DNA of 64,000 bases from Symsagittifera roscoffensis (GCF_963678635.1 NC_087069.1:50361892-50425891), one strand, 5' to 3'. Shown: positions 18,420 through 30,419, counted from the first letter of the stretch. Translations and numbers: made by a program. The notes: generated by a model not told the origin, from the sequence alone.

Positions 18420-19945
18420 TGTGGTATTACTTGTAAGGGGTGATGATTTGATAATTTGTGTAGATGTGTTGTAACTGTGGGTGTTGTAGTTGTTTTGTCT
18501 GCTGGAGTGTCTTATACGTTTGCTTATTTTGATAGTTGTTTGTTATTATCGCTAATTTGTACATCAAAAATTTTTTTGTTAATTTAAGTGGAGAAATTTC
18601 TAAGACTCCTGCGAACAAAATTCTTGCTCTGCTGGCTTGTCTATTGACTGGGGTATCTGGGGTATTGCTCTCTGGGGTGTTGCGCATGCAATACAGGTTC
18701 CTCTAAGTACTCAGAACAGAAAATCTATATCAAAAAACGTTACTTTTGAGATAGTCAATCATTCCAAGATGTAATGTGGCCATCCAAGAGAGCTTTGTGT
18801 TCAAATTTATGTGAAAAAAAGTGAAGAAATTATTTGATGAAATGTCTTCTGGGCGTTAAATGTCTACATTTGGATAAATGCAATCTTTGATGTCTTTAAT
18901 TATCCACTATATTCTTGTCTATAAAAATCGGAGAAACCGACTGTTTCAGCAAGTTTTCGGAAACTCTGATCGATGGTTTGTCGTTAGATAGCGTCCATTT
19001 TTGTAATTAGTTATCGAATTGTTGTGTGCCGATGTGTTGTTTGCACAGCCGAATTGAGTATATGCCTATAGATTGTAAGTCTACATTAGGATTACGGGCT
19101 TTGGCTATTTAGCTTTGATGCTTATGGTTGAAAATTTCTAGAGAGTGGCAAATGGGGTATGGTGTAAAAAGATAGGATATTTCCCTCTCTGGATTAAAGT
19201 GCACAACATTGTGGCTATACGTGGGACAGTGATATCATAAAAATATGTTCTTCGTGATAGGGAGTCTACCAAATGTACTTTATTTTCATAAAATGTTGGT
19301 ATTCTTTGGTAGCAAGTTCTGTCTTCCAATGCATATAGTGGTGAGACTTTTTATGTTTAATACCGAAGGATATTTCCTTCATAATCAATAAGTTTTGAAT
19401 GATTACCTGATAATAGGTATCCTGCATTTTTTTTTAGAACGGCTAAAGCCAGAGATTGTAATTTTTTTGATCGATCTTTTACATAAGTTATGTAATGTTT
19501 CTAGTTCGGTGCGTGAAATTTTTTAAAACAATCGGTTTATAGTGCACTCAAGTTTCATATCGAAATGAAGATCATTGTGAACTGCGCTAAAATGTGTCTA
19601 ATTCTTTTGTGGTAATTCTTAGAGTCGTCGTTATTATCTGGCAGGAGATTTCTGCAATGTTTCCATTGTTTTTGTAAAACTTGACTGGTTTAGAGAACAT
19701 TTTTTGTTCACTCTGTTTTGATTTTTCCTGTTTTCAAGTCAAAATCTTTTTCATATTCGTTACGTATTTCTTAATATTGTGTGCGAAAAAATGGTTTTGG
19801 ATATTTACATGCTAGTTCTATTTCAGGTTAAATTTGAAAAACGTTTTAAGTTATTTTATGTCGTGTCTATGTTTTATTTGGATTTGGACTTGATCGTTTT
19901 CTATCAGGGTGTAACTGATCAATATTCACGCGAACTAATTTATCG
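18420..19945 (-). pseudogene. env: env remnant of copy B
   Basis: On the minus strand 18687-18427 has the anchor region (VNRQASRARILFAG) and 19329-19138 the ectodomain piece with CYQRIPTFYENKVHLVDSLS, both aligned with copy A. The tail of B reads PTVT in the alternative frame where A and C have PTAP. Homology with A env stops near 19945, inside the segment equivalent to A 8600-8640. Confidence 0.65.
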
Positions 19946-20098
19946 AACTCATGCTGTTTGATCAGTTTTACCCTGATAGAAAACGATAAAAACCAAATCC
20001 ATAAAATATTATAGATGGGATTTAAAAAAATTACCACGTTTTCAAGCTCATCCTGAATCAGTAACAGCACGTAAATAACCAAAACCATTGTTCGTTAC
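19782..20098. repeat. Fold-back inverted repeat at the truncated end of copy B
   Basis: The left arm (about 19782-19922) is env sequence of copy B on the minus strand. The right arm (about 19959-20098) is an inverted, diverged copy of it, separated by about 36 bp. The best part of the stem is ATCGTTTTCTATCAGGGT facing ACCCTGATAGAAAACGAT; further out TGGTTTTGG...ATTTAC faces GTAAATAACCAAAACCA. The arms are roughly 80% matched over 140 bp. Confidence 0.75.
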
Positions 20099-21419
20099 CA
20101 ATTGACACCATGAAGATGCTTCGTTTACCAATCAGACAGAGTTGTTGGTTGGAACTTTTTGGGAGGCAGAAATGTATATCCCACACTTTGTCCACTTTTA
20201 TGGATTCATAATTTTTTCACAATTTTGTTTGCAAAACAGTCAATATCCAAAACAAACAGATTCATGATGATAACTAATTTTGCTGAATATTTTGTTTAGA
20301 ATGACTAACAATCGAACAATGCATATACTGTTGAAGCAAATCTTTTCATATATAAACAGAAAAACTTCCTGGTTATGTGACCAAGAAAACGATAACAACT
20401 AGGAAGTATATGTAACACAAAATAAAAACCAAGTCTTTCATGCGAAGTAGACTTCACAGATTCAGCTGCATCATGTATACTTGCATGAAGTCTGAAAAAT
20501 TTGGAAATTGTAAAAAAAATAACCCATTTGTGAGTTTCCGTGTCCAATTATACCACCAAACGGAAAATAATTTTGGCCTATTTCTTTCAAATTCATGTTC
20601 GGGTGTGAAACAACAAAGGTACAAAGAAAATAGTTTTTTCATTTTTTTATTTGATGAAAAGTCATGTTTCATAAAATCAAAATTTCTGAGTTTTTCAATC
20701 AATTTATGAATATTCAATTTGCACAGTTCATTCGCCATTAACGAAACAAGTTTATTCGAATGTTTCTACACAACACTAAAACGAGTGGATAATATCAACC
20801 AGTTCATCATATTCTTTTTTTTTCACTGAATTTTTTTATTGTTTTCTTTTCTACGATACTCCATAAGATTTGATGGATAAGTTAAAAAATTTTGCGTCTT
20901 CTTATGCAAATTCCAGTCAAGAGATTTTTGATTCTGTCTCCGAATACTGCAATTTTGTTAAAATTAGAGAATCCAAAATTGTTAGCGAAATTTTCCGGGA
21001 CTTTTCGTGTAGGACAATATGAAAAAATCAGAGTTTTAATTGAAGTTTCAAAACAAAAATTCTGAAAAAATCAATGTTCCAAACAATACTGATCAGCTGC
21101 AAAAAACTTTAAAAATTGAATCAAGCAGTTTAAAATGAAGAATTTACCTGACTATAAAAACATCACTACACAAAATTCTTGAATAATCAGGAAAAATGAA
21201 TCATTTGAATTACCTGACTATAATAACATCACTACACAAAAAACTTGAACAATTCGTTTCTCAACAAACATAAAGTCTTTCAAGACTTGGACGAGTTTTT
21301 CCATTTCTTTCGAAGTATAGTTCTACTTGCTTCAAGACTTCGTTCTCCTTTGCAGCGAAGAGTCGAATCTGAAGGTAGGGTGGCTTGTTCAAACTGTTAT
21401 CTTTTTTGTGACACTCACT
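20099..21419. other. Unassigned AT-rich sequence with a short tandem duplication
   Basis: No ORF here has protein-like composition; those on both strands around 20305-20738 overlap each other and are probably chance. A 44-bp segment around TTACCTGACTATAA-AACATCACTACACAAAA occurs at 21141-21185 and again at 21207-21250, the only structure I can point to. Confidence 0.4.
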
Positions 21420-21792
21420 TTCATCTTCTTGTATGTTGCTATGTCATACACCGAATGACAATACGCAAGTTCCTGCTCCATGCTTGAGTCTTTGTCAGAA
21501 TAGGTTTCCAATATTCTGATAAAAAATTTTATTTGTAAAGGACAAAGTTCCGTATTGCTGATATCCTTTCTGCTTCTTTTTCTCCAAGATAGACTTGCTG
21601 TGGTTTTTCGACTTGACCTGACTCATTTCTCTGTAGCAAATGGAAAACATTTGCGAAGTAATATTTTCCGGTGTAGGGTTTTGGGAGCAAAAAGATCATG
21701 CTTATTGATTTTATATGCAACCTCGAGCTGTTGGTTGAGCAAAGTAAGCTGAAACTGAATAAAAAATTTCGTGATGATGAAATAGCTATCAA
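21420..21792 (-). CDS. Exon-like minus-strand ORFs, unknown product
   Basis: On the minus strand 21690-21530 reads PKPYTGKYYFANVFHLLQRN and GQVEKPQQVYLGEKEAERIS, a well-mixed protein sequence. Next, after TTTTTTATCAG, 21511-21426 reads YSDKDSSMEQELAYCHSVYD then IATYKKMK and is followed at once by GTGAGTGT, a good donor. An exon of about 85 bp bounded by acceptor and donor is therefore possible. The left part of the polymerase-related repeat (from about 21690) abuts it. No family recognised. Confidence 0.28.
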
Positions 21793-22705
21793 GGAGCGGA
21801 AGAGAAAGAAATTTGATCAGGTGAATGAGCGATGTAAAAGTTATTCGAGTACGAAATTTGACTAAGCAGATGAATGTGTTGAAGACTCATAGGAAGCTAA
21901 TATTTCAATAGAATACAGAGAAGTTTGAAATATCAATTCATTAATTTGAAAAAATATCTGGAGAAAAATGTGAAAATTTTAGCTGTTTTTGGATATAACA
22001 GCAGTAGATGTGACTCCATTCTAACCATTTCCTCAGTTTTCCTTATTTGACTTCTGTGGGGTTTTGGTTGTAGGGTTTTGGGAACAAGAAAATCTCCCAT
22101 TTCTTCTTTTAAATCCAATATAGTTGAAATGGATATCTTTTCGTGACCACACTTTTGGTTTGAGAGTCAGAGCCAACTGATCGGTAAAAGAGAGTTGTAA
22201 AATTTTATATTTGAAAATTGACAGTGAATAGTAAGTGTAGATGGCTCACCTCAAGTTCCAAATAAGGTATTATTAATTTTTATGGCATGAGAACGCGATG
22301 ATCCAAAAATGGACAATGCTTAAGTGCAAGAACTATTATATAAGCAACTCAATGTATATACAAATCGTTTCCAACATATCATCTCTGATGTCATCTGCTA
22401 TTTGTCAAGCATATCCTACTTTTCTTCAGATTAAAACTCAAAGTCTCTTTTTATCTCTGCCTCAAAAAATATTTATGAAAACTTCATTGTTACTCAAGAC
22501 TACTGTGTATCTAACCAATCATCATTCTGCTCATTGGACAATTGCAAGTTTCACTTGGCCTTAATTGGATCATCTCTCGATTGGTTTTGTAAAAAAATAG
22601 ATAATTCTCGTTTCACTTACCAATTTGTTGACTGTAATTATACTTTGTACAAATACAAATTAATAGTCCAATTCTAAAGCATCAAAAGATGAAATTTTCA
22701 ATCAA

Positions 22706-22957
22706 TTGCACCGAGCAGTCAAACACAGCTTAAAATGCAGTCTAACGGAAAAAATAACCCAGTGTTGCAAAGATACGCTTGCTGAAAAGCATTCGAGAGA
22801 CATCATCTCAGCACTATTTAGATGCTTGCGTTTACCCATAAACTCTTCGATCAGCTTTTTTTGGAAGTTATTCGAAAATTATATGTCTGATTTTTTAAAA
22901 TTTTATGAGTGTTTTTTTAATGGTTTTGAGTTTGTTATTTGTGGTCATGCCAACTAG
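22706..22957 (+). CDS. 83-codon ORF repeated in every array unit
   Basis: The ORF reads CSLTEKITQCCKDTLAEKHS, then ALFRCLRLPINSSISFFWKL, and ends GFEFVICGHAN. The frame opens about 40 nt upstream of the TTG where I start it, after a TAG, and there is no ATG, so it could be an internal exon. The same frame and stop are kept at 27383-27634 and 36274-36525, and at 32462-32674 with a shortened end. No known domain. Conservation could simply reflect recent duplication. Confidence 0.3.
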   Translation: MHRAVKHSLKCSLTEKITQCCKDTLAEKHSRDIISALFRCLRLPINSSISFFWKLFENYMSDFLKFYECFFNGFEFVICGHAN

Positions 22958-23024
22958 TTTTATTTCAACGATTAAAACAGAGTAGTTTTAAACACGAGTG
23001 AAAAATTTAACTCGATTTTTTTTC

Positions 23025-23640
23025 AGAAGATGCAAAAAGTGTTTTGATCTTCTTAACAAAAGTGCAAAAAAAGTTTTAAAAGTTTATGCAAACTTTTTGT
23101 TGGTTTTTGTTAAAAACATGCAAAAATTAAGTTTTATTTTTTCTTATGCATTTGCGGAAAACGTAAAAAAAATTGAAAAATTCTTTATAAAACTTGGCTT
23201 CAAAAATTTCAATATTGATGAATTTGGGTTCTTTACCTTGTGTTAATACAACATTTTCCTGTCGTTTTCAATCAGATACATTCCGAAAAAAAAACACTCA
23301 ATGATCAATTTAGAACAAAGAATCTCAAAACCTTTAAACATTAAGATGCCTGAAAATTTTGTGAATAATTTTTTCTTAAAAGGCCAAATTTTTAATTTGT
23401 GTGCCGAAACTATTTGTAAATTACTTTGGAAGATGCAAACATTGTTATGAAATTCTACCATGCATGCAAAAATAGTACTGACTTCTTCCATCTTTTGTGC
23501 ATAAATTGTTGTAAAATTTTTTTACAAGATTTTAAAATTGTTTAATTTTTTTTACCATGTTTGCAAAAAATTGCTGTGAAATGTTTTTGCAAATTGCAAA
23601 ACTAATAAAACTTTGTAAGCCGTGCGCAATTTTCATTTCA
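23025..23640. repeat. TGCAAA-rich stretch in array unit 1
   Basis: At least nine TGCAAA hexamers occur in about 600 bp (for example near 23030, 23062, 23087, 23118, 23433, 23465, 23560, 23587, 23595), far above chance for this base composition. They are spaced irregularly at 25-35 bp within two groups. The equivalents in units 2 and 4 (27705-28270, 36595-37200) retain most of them; unit 3 has deleted this part. Confidence 0.45.
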
Positions 23641-23757
23641 AAATTTCTTTATTACTTTTCAGCTTATCTTGTTGTTTCTCTGCTCCTATCTCTTTTAAAA
23701 TTAAAATACTAGATGAAAAAAATTAAATCACAAAGCACAAGACAGCAGCCGATTGAT

Positions 23758-23940
23758 TTAAAAACCAAAGGACTGTCGAATAAAGGAAGAGTTTTGCGAG
23801 TTCTCAAAGGAGCGTAAAGCTGGTCTTTCTTCCATCACCGTTGGCTCGAACAGTGGTTCGGTCACTGGAGTCCTTGGTTCAGAAAAATCCTCGTCCTCAT
23901 CGATTGTCTTGAATTCTCCACAGGTCCTTCTTCTTCCCAC
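23758..23940 (-). CDS. 60-codon minus-strand ORF, unit 1
   Basis: The sequence begins MGRRRTCGEFKTIDEDEDFS and ends SFIRQSFGF. It is acidic in the middle, charged and Pro/Glu-rich, unlike chance ORFs in T-rich DNA. The same length and frame recur in units 2 (28624-28442) and 4 (37512-37330), with mostly conservative changes such as TPVTEP to TAVTEP. Unit 3 keeps only its first third (to about 32785). An acceptor-like end (TTTTTTCCGTGG) precedes it. Function unknown; probably an exon of a gene running opposite to the polymerase. Confidence 0.4.
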   Translation of the reverse strand: MGRRRTCGEFKTIDEDEDFSEPRTPVTEPLFEPTVMEERPALRSFENSQNSSFIRQSFGF

Positions 23941-24070
23941 GGAAAAAAGAAACCGTTAACAGGTTGATTCACATATCTGGAGTCAGGAACGTCAGGAATA
24001 GATCAGCGTTTCAAGCTGATCCTCTGTGATGACAACCTGCAAATGGTGATTTTCGTTTAATTCTCTCTAC

Positions 24071-24367
24071 ATGACTTCAATCATTTGCCACACTTGGATT
24101 GAGACATCCATTTGCGCCAAGAAAAAAACAGAGACTAACTCGAGCACCCTGATTTTCATCATTTCTGACAAAAACTCGACCGAGTACATAAGATTGTTAT
24201 ACGGAGCCGAGAAGGTCAAAATGAGATATAAGCTTAAATGGGAAGTGACTGAGTACAAAAAAGAATGCAAATCAATAAGGAAATCACACAGAACATTTTT
24301 TTTCTTGGATAAAAATTTGAGGAAAATCAAATGGTTTTTGATTGTTTTTTTTTCGATCGAAGATTAG
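24071..24367 (+). CDS. Conserved plus-strand ORF upstream of the polymerase segment, unit 1
   Basis: Protein-like sequence with TWIETSICAKKKTETNSSTL, IFIISDKNSTEYI and LLYGAEKVKM, then a Lys/Glu-rich end. Homologues at 28741, 29700, 32990 and 37630 share LYGAEKVKLRNKLEWEVTE or close variants; at 28926 and 33175 a stop follows that point. It lies about 450 bp before the acceptor of the polymerase exon and may be an upstream exon of the same gene. The antisense frame is also open in two units, so the strand is not certain. Confidence 0.35.
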   Translation: MTSIICHTWIETSICAKKKTETNSSTLIFIISDKNSTEYIRLLYGAEKVKMRYKLKWEVTEYKKECKSIRKSHRTFFFLDKNLRKIKWFLIVFFSIED

Positions 24368-24824
24368 ATTTCATTCAAATTTATGTCAAGAAACTGCTGA
24401 GTTTTGATTGCTTGAAACTTTTTCTGGAAAATCTCTATAGTTTTTGCACGAAGGTTTTGTACGCTATGACAACCTTACGATAAAAAGAATATTGCTTGGG
24501 TAGTGACTTCATTTCTAAACTAAGAATGACTTCATTAATATAGGAGGAGCTCTTCGCAGGATTTGAAGTGATTTAATAAGAAGGAATAACGTCATGACCA
24601 TAAAAGGATCATATAGTAAGCGATGATGTCATTGTTAGTATGAATAGGCTTATTTTATTGGATTAAATCATTATTTTTGTTTGCCATTCACGAAGAATCA
24701 ATTAAATTTAACGCTAAGTTTTACAATTTTTTGAAAAAGTAAAATATTTCCTCATTCATTTGGTACTTTAATTTGTTGAACTAAAGTATTTCTAAAAACT
24801 ATGTTTATTTTTCCATTTCTTCAG

Positions 24825-26880
24825 AAAACGCTTGCTCTTAATCAAAATGAAAACCTTGAATGCGAGAACTGTGGTGAAGAATACAGAAAATTTGATACTA
24901 CCAGACATCGGAAGAGATTTGAAAAGCAAAAGGGACTTAAGTGTCCAAACTTCCACTTATAAACAAAGAGCAAAGAGGAGATAAATTTTCCTATTGCCAA
25001 GACGCATGCTCAACTAATAAGTTGACATTTGTGTTTTTTGTGAGCAAGATTTCTTAATTAACTACTCTCTTCAACGATATCAGACAAAGGAACATGGAAC
25101 AAAACAACACAAACCAAAAGATAATGTAATGGATTTGATCAAAATGGTGGAGCAAGAAGTGTAGGATGGCGAAAACTTGAAGGTAGGAGGATCAAAGTGC
25201 TTGTCAGCATTTTCCTGTGTATACGGACACAGAATAAGGGGGACACATGGTATTGAACATTCAAATCTACAAGTTAGATACAAAAATATTCAACGAGAGT
25301 TTTGAAGAAGTCTTCAACAACCTCGATCTTGCAGCTAAGATCAACATTGCTCTGGGGTTTGTTTTTCGAAAAATTGAGACTGATGAATATCGATACTTCT
25401 ACGACCAAAAAACAACACTTCCTTTGAAAAATGCCTTTCGCTGTGTATTAAAGCAAACTTGATAACAATTCAGCAGATATTAGTTTTAAGGAGCAATGTA
25501 CCCAAGAACGTCGAAACACAAAGTGGAGATTCAGGTGGAGATTCAGGAAACAGTCCAACGGGAGTCCCCAATCTGTTCAACCGAACCTTTACATAAACCC
25601 ATTCTTTGAACTGTATTTATCTAACAAAGACAAGGAAACATAAATCGATCATTTTTGTCTTTCTACCACAAAGATCTCGACGCTCATCCTTCTAGGTACT
25701 TTACTGATGTTGTATCAAAGTCTGCTCACGATTCTAAAAACTTTTGTGGAGATTCCTTTGGAGACCTACTTGTTGTCGAGGAAATTGTGCAAATGAACAG
25801 TTTTATTTACAATTTGATATCAGAAAAGAGAGTATTTAGGAGAACAAGCTCGACAAAGTGTTGGAAGATTTGATAAAACAGTTAAAGTACTGAGATTTAA
25901 CAATCAAATCATTCAAACAAATGATATAGGTAGCTTCTTCAAGTACTTCTGTTGTTTTAACTGTGACACTTTCTTCAATAAATCTGACAATGCTAACAAG
26001 CCTAGTTCGAGGTGCGAGAATCAATTGAGGCATATTCACCCAACTATTTTAACTGTATTTTATCTAAAAAAGACAAGGAACCATAAAATGATCATTTGTG
26101 TCTTTTCTACCACAAAGATCTCGACGCTCATCCTTCTAGATACTTCTAGAAATCTGTTTTGAAAAGTTAGAAGGACTCAATCTTCCAGTTTCTGAAGAAA
26201 AAAATCTTCAACAGTCTTGCAGTTTTCGAACTTGAGTCGAGTTGCGTTTCTACAGAAGAAATAAAAGAGACACAAACTAAAAACTGGACTGGGAAATTTG
26301 TTCCATTTTTTTCGTCTCTTTTTCATCAAATCTAGTTGACGAAGACCTCTTTTTGTACAACCTGGATCCGCAGATCAGGATTATTGACTTTATATGCAAC
26401 CTCGAGCTGTTGGTTGAGCATAGTAAGCGGGAATTGAGAACAGTATTTCATGATGTTGAAGTAGCTATCAAGGGACGGATGAAAAAGGATTTTGATCAGC
26501 TGAATGAGCGATGTACAAGTTATTCGGGTACGAAATTTGACTAAGCAGATGAATGTGTTGAAGACTCATAGGAAGCTAATATGTCAATACAATACTGAGA
26601 AGTTTGAAATATCAACTCATTAATTTGAAACGATATCTGGAGAGAAATGTGGAAATTTTAGCTCTTTTTGGATTTAACAGCAGTAGACGTGACTACATTC
26701 TGACCATTTCCTCATTTTCCATATTTGACTCATGTAGGGTTTTGGGTGTAGGGTTTTGGGAACAAGAAAATCTCCCAGTTCTTCTTTTAATTTCAATATA
26801 GTTGGGATGGATATATTTTCGAGACCACAGATTTGGTTTGAGACTAAGAGCCAACTGATCGGTAGTAGAGGTTTGTAAAA
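24825..26880 (+). pseudogene. Family-B DNA polymerase gene, N-terminal half, unit 1 (truncated)
   Basis: The exon begins after the acceptor TTTCTTCAG at 24824, which is kept before all four copies (TTTTTCAG in units 3 and 4). It opens with a zinc-finger-like segment (CENCGEEYRKFDTTRHRKRF, then CPN), followed by a region with FEEVFNNLDLAAKINIALGF and RYFY at 25280-25410, and the N-terminal exonuclease-side region with AVFELESSC at about 26228 and IDFICNLELLVEHSKREL. This order, with a C2H2-like N-terminus, resembles large Polinton-type polymerases of invertebrates. Several stops and shifts interrupt it and the polymerase domain is absent. Confidence 0.6.
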
Positions 26881-28441
26881 TTTGATATTTGAAAATGGAC
26901 AGTGAATAGGAAGTGTAGATGACTCACATCAAATTCCAATTAAGGTATTATTACTTTTTATGGCATGAGTACGCGATGATCCAAAAATGGACAGTGAGTA
27001 AGTGCTAGAACTATTATATAAGCAAATCAATGTAGATACAAATTGTTTTCAACAAATCATCGCTGATGGCATCTGCTATTTGTCAAGCGTATCCCAGTGT
27101 TCTTCAGATTAAAATTTTTAGTCTGTTTTTATCTCTGCTTCAAAAAAATTTATGAAAACTTCATTGTTACTCAAGACTACTGTGTATCTAACCAATCATC
27201 AGTCTGCTCATTGGACAATTGCAAGTTTCACTTAGCAATAATTGGATTATCTCTCGAATGGTTTTGTAAAAAAATAGATAATTCTCGTTTCACTTACCAA
27301 TTTGTTGACTGTAATTATACTTTGTACAAATACAATTTAATAGTCCAATTCTAAAGCATCAAAAGATGAAATTTTTAATCAATTGAACCGAGCAGTCAAA
27401 CACAACTTAAAATGCAGACTAACGGAAAAAATAACCCAGTATTGCAAAGAAACGCCTGCTGAAAAGCTTTCGAAAGACATCATCTCAGCACTATTTAGAT
27501 GCTTGCGTTTACCCATAAACTCTTCCATCAGCTTTTTTTGGAAGTTATTCGAAAATTATGTGTCTGATTTTTTAAATTTTTTTGAGTGTTTTTTTAATGG
27601 TTTTGAGTTTGTTATTTGTGGTCATGCCAATTAGTTATATTTCAACGATTAAAGAAGAGTAGTTTTAAACACGAGTGAAAAATTTAACTCAAATTTTTTT
27701 CAGAAGATGCAAAAAGTGTTTTGATCTTCTTAACAAAAGTGCAAAATTTTTTTAAAAGTTTATGCAAACTTTTAGTTGGTTTTTAAAAAATATGCAAAAA
27801 TAATGTTTTTTTTTCTTATGCTTTTACGGAAAACGTAAAAAAGTTGAAAATTTTTTTTTAAAATTTTGCTTCAAAAGTTTCAATATTGATAACTTTGAGA
27901 TCTTTACACTATCTTCATACAACGTTTTCCTGATGTTTTCCATCAGATACATTCCAAAAAAAATACACTCGAGGATCAATGTAGAACAACGAATCTCAAA
28001 ACCTTTAAACATTAGGATGCCTGAAAATTTTGTGAATAGATTTTCCTAAAAAACCAAATTTTTAATTTGTGTTGCGAAACTATTGTAAAATAATTTGCAA
28101 GATGCAAACATTGTTATGAAATTGTATCATGCATGCAAAAATAGTACTGATTTCTTCCATCATTTGTGCATAAATTGTTGTAAAATTTTTTTACAAGATG
28201 TTAAAACTGTTAATTTTTTTTACAATGTTTGTAAAAAACTGCTGTGAAATGTTTTTGCAAATTGCAAAACTAATACAACTTTGTAACCTGTGTGCAAAAT
28301 TCTTTGAAAAGTTTGTTTTTGTTTTTTAGCTAATCTTGTTGTTTTTCTGCTCCTATCTCTTTTGAAGTTAAAATACTAGCTGAAAAACTTAAATCACAAA
28401 GCACAACCGCCAAATAGAAGGAAAGACAACCGCCGATTAAT

Positions 28442-28624
28442 TTAAGAACCAAAGGACTGTCGAGCAAAAGAAGAATTTTGCAAATTCTCAAGGGAGCGTA
28501 AAGCTGGTCTTTCCTCCATCGCCGTTGGCTCGAATGGTGGTTCGGTCACTGCAGTCCTTGGTTCAGAGAACTCCTCGTCCTCATCGATTGTCTTGGGTTC
28601 TCCACAGGTCCTTCTTCTTCCCAC
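28442..28624 (-). CDS. 60-codon minus-strand ORF, unit 2
   Basis: This is the unit 2 homologue of 23940-23758, with EPKTIDEDEEFSEP in the acidic part and no internal stop. The end reads SFARQSFGS. Confidence 0.38.
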   Translation of the reverse strand: MGRRRTCGEPKTIDEDEEFSEPRTAVTEPPFEPTAMEERPALRSLENLQNSSFARQSFGS

Positions 28625-30419
28625 TGAAAAAGGAAACCGTTCACATCTGGAGTCAGGAGCGTCAGAAATAGATCAGCGCCAAAAGCTGATTCTCTGTGAT
28701 GGCAACCTGTAAATGGTGATATTCGTTAAAGTCGCTCTACATGACTTCAAATATGTGCCACATTTGGATTGAGACAACCATTTGCGCCAAGACAAAAACA
28801 GAGACTAACTCGAGCACATTGATTTTCATCGTTTCTGACAAAAACTCGACCGAGAACTTATGGTTGTATTACGGAGCCGAGAAGGTCAAACTGAGAAACA
28901 ATCTGAAATGGGAAGTGACTGAGTAGAAACAAGAATGGAAACCAATAAGGAAATCACACAGAACGTTTTTTTTCTAGTGAAAATTGAGGAAAATCAAATT
29001 AATTTTGATTGTTATTTTTCGAATGAGGAATATTTTTCTTCCAAATTCTTGTCTAGAAACTGCTTTAGAGTTCTTATTGCTTGAATTTTTTACTGGAAAA
29101 TCTCTATAGTTTTTGCACGAAGGTTTTGTAGGCTATGACAACCTTACGATAAAAGGATTATTGCTTGGGTAGTGACTTCACTTCTAAACTAAGAATGGCT
29201 TCATTACCATAGAAGGAAATCTTCGCCGGATTTGAAGTGATTTAATAAGAAGGAATAACGTCATGACCATAAAAGTATAATATAGTAAGCGATGATGTCA
29301 ATGTTTGTATGATTAGGCTTACATTGTTGGATTAAATGATTAACTTTGTTTGCCATTCACAGAGAATCAATTGAATTTAACTCTAAGTTTTACAAATTTT
29401 CTTTACCTTGTCTTAATACAACATTTTCGTGTTGTTTTCAATCAGATACATTCCAAAAAAAGACACTCAAGAATCAATTAAGAATCAAGAATCTCAAAAC
29501 CTTTAAATATTAAGATACCGTTCACATCTGGAGTCAGGAACGTCAGGAATTGATCAGCGTTTCAAGCTGATCCTCTGTGATGGCAACCTGCAAATGGTGA
29601 TTTTCTTTAAATTCTCTCTACATGACTTCAATCATTTGCCATACTTGAATTGAGACATCCATTTGCGCCAAGAAAAAAACAGAGACTAACTCGAGCACCT
29701 TGATTTTCATCATTTCTGACAAAAACTTGACCGAGTACATAAGGTTGTTATACGGAGCCGAGAAGGTCAAACTGAGAAACAAGCTGGAATGGGAAGTTAC
29801 TGAGTACAAACAAGAATGGAAATCAATAAGGAAATCACACAGAACATTTTTTTTCTTGTGGAAAAATTTGAGGAAAAACAAATGGTTTTTGATTGTCATT
29901 TTTCGAATGAAGATTAGATTTCGTCCAAATTTATGTCAAGAAACTGCTGAGCTCCGATTGCTTGAATTTTTTTCTGGAAAATTTCTATAGTTTTTGCACG
30001 AAGGTTTTGAACGCTATGACAACCTTACGATAAAAATAATATTGCTTGGGTAGTGACTTCATTTCTAAACTAAGAATGGCTTCATTACCATAGAAGGAAC
30101 TCTTCGCAGGTTTTGAAGTGATTTAATAAGAAGGAATAACGTCATGACCATAGAAGGATAAATTAGTAAGCGATGATGTCATTGTTAGTTTGAATAGGCT
30201 TATTTTGTTGGATTAAATCATTAATTTTGTTCGCCATTCACGAAGAATCAATTGAATTTAACTTGATTTTACAATTTTAACTTGAAGAATCAATTGAATT
30301 TACAATTTTTTGTTTCGCCAAAAGAAAAAAAAGTAAATATTTTCCTCATTCATTTGGTACTTTAACTTGTTAAACTAAAATATCTCCAAAAACTAAGTTT
30401 AATTTTTCCATTTCTTCAG

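Larger units (their letters stand above)
15175..19945 (-). mobile_element. Retroelement copy B, minus strand, 5'-truncated and highly decayed
   Basis: Order on the minus strand, read right to left, is env (from about 19945), ORF4, terminal block, matching copy A in reverse. Gag, Pol, ORF-P and the N-terminal part of env are missing. Similarity to A and C is patchy and frames are broken many times, so B is the oldest of the three. The truncated end coincides with the fold-back at 19782-20098. Confidence 0.8.
22298..26975 (+). repeat. Array unit 1
   Basis: This is the reference unit, 4678 bp. It contains the 83-codon ORF at 22706, TGCAAA cluster 23025-23640, minus-strand ORF 23940-23758, plus-strand ORF at 24071 and polymerase N-terminal region from 24825. 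It differs from the later units by stops in the zinc-finger segment and in the YRYFY segment. Confidence 0.75.

Noticed and set aside
20305..20738. ORFs on both strands around 20.5 kb
   Set aside because: They overlap on opposite strands, have no homologue elsewhere in the window and show no splice or start context.
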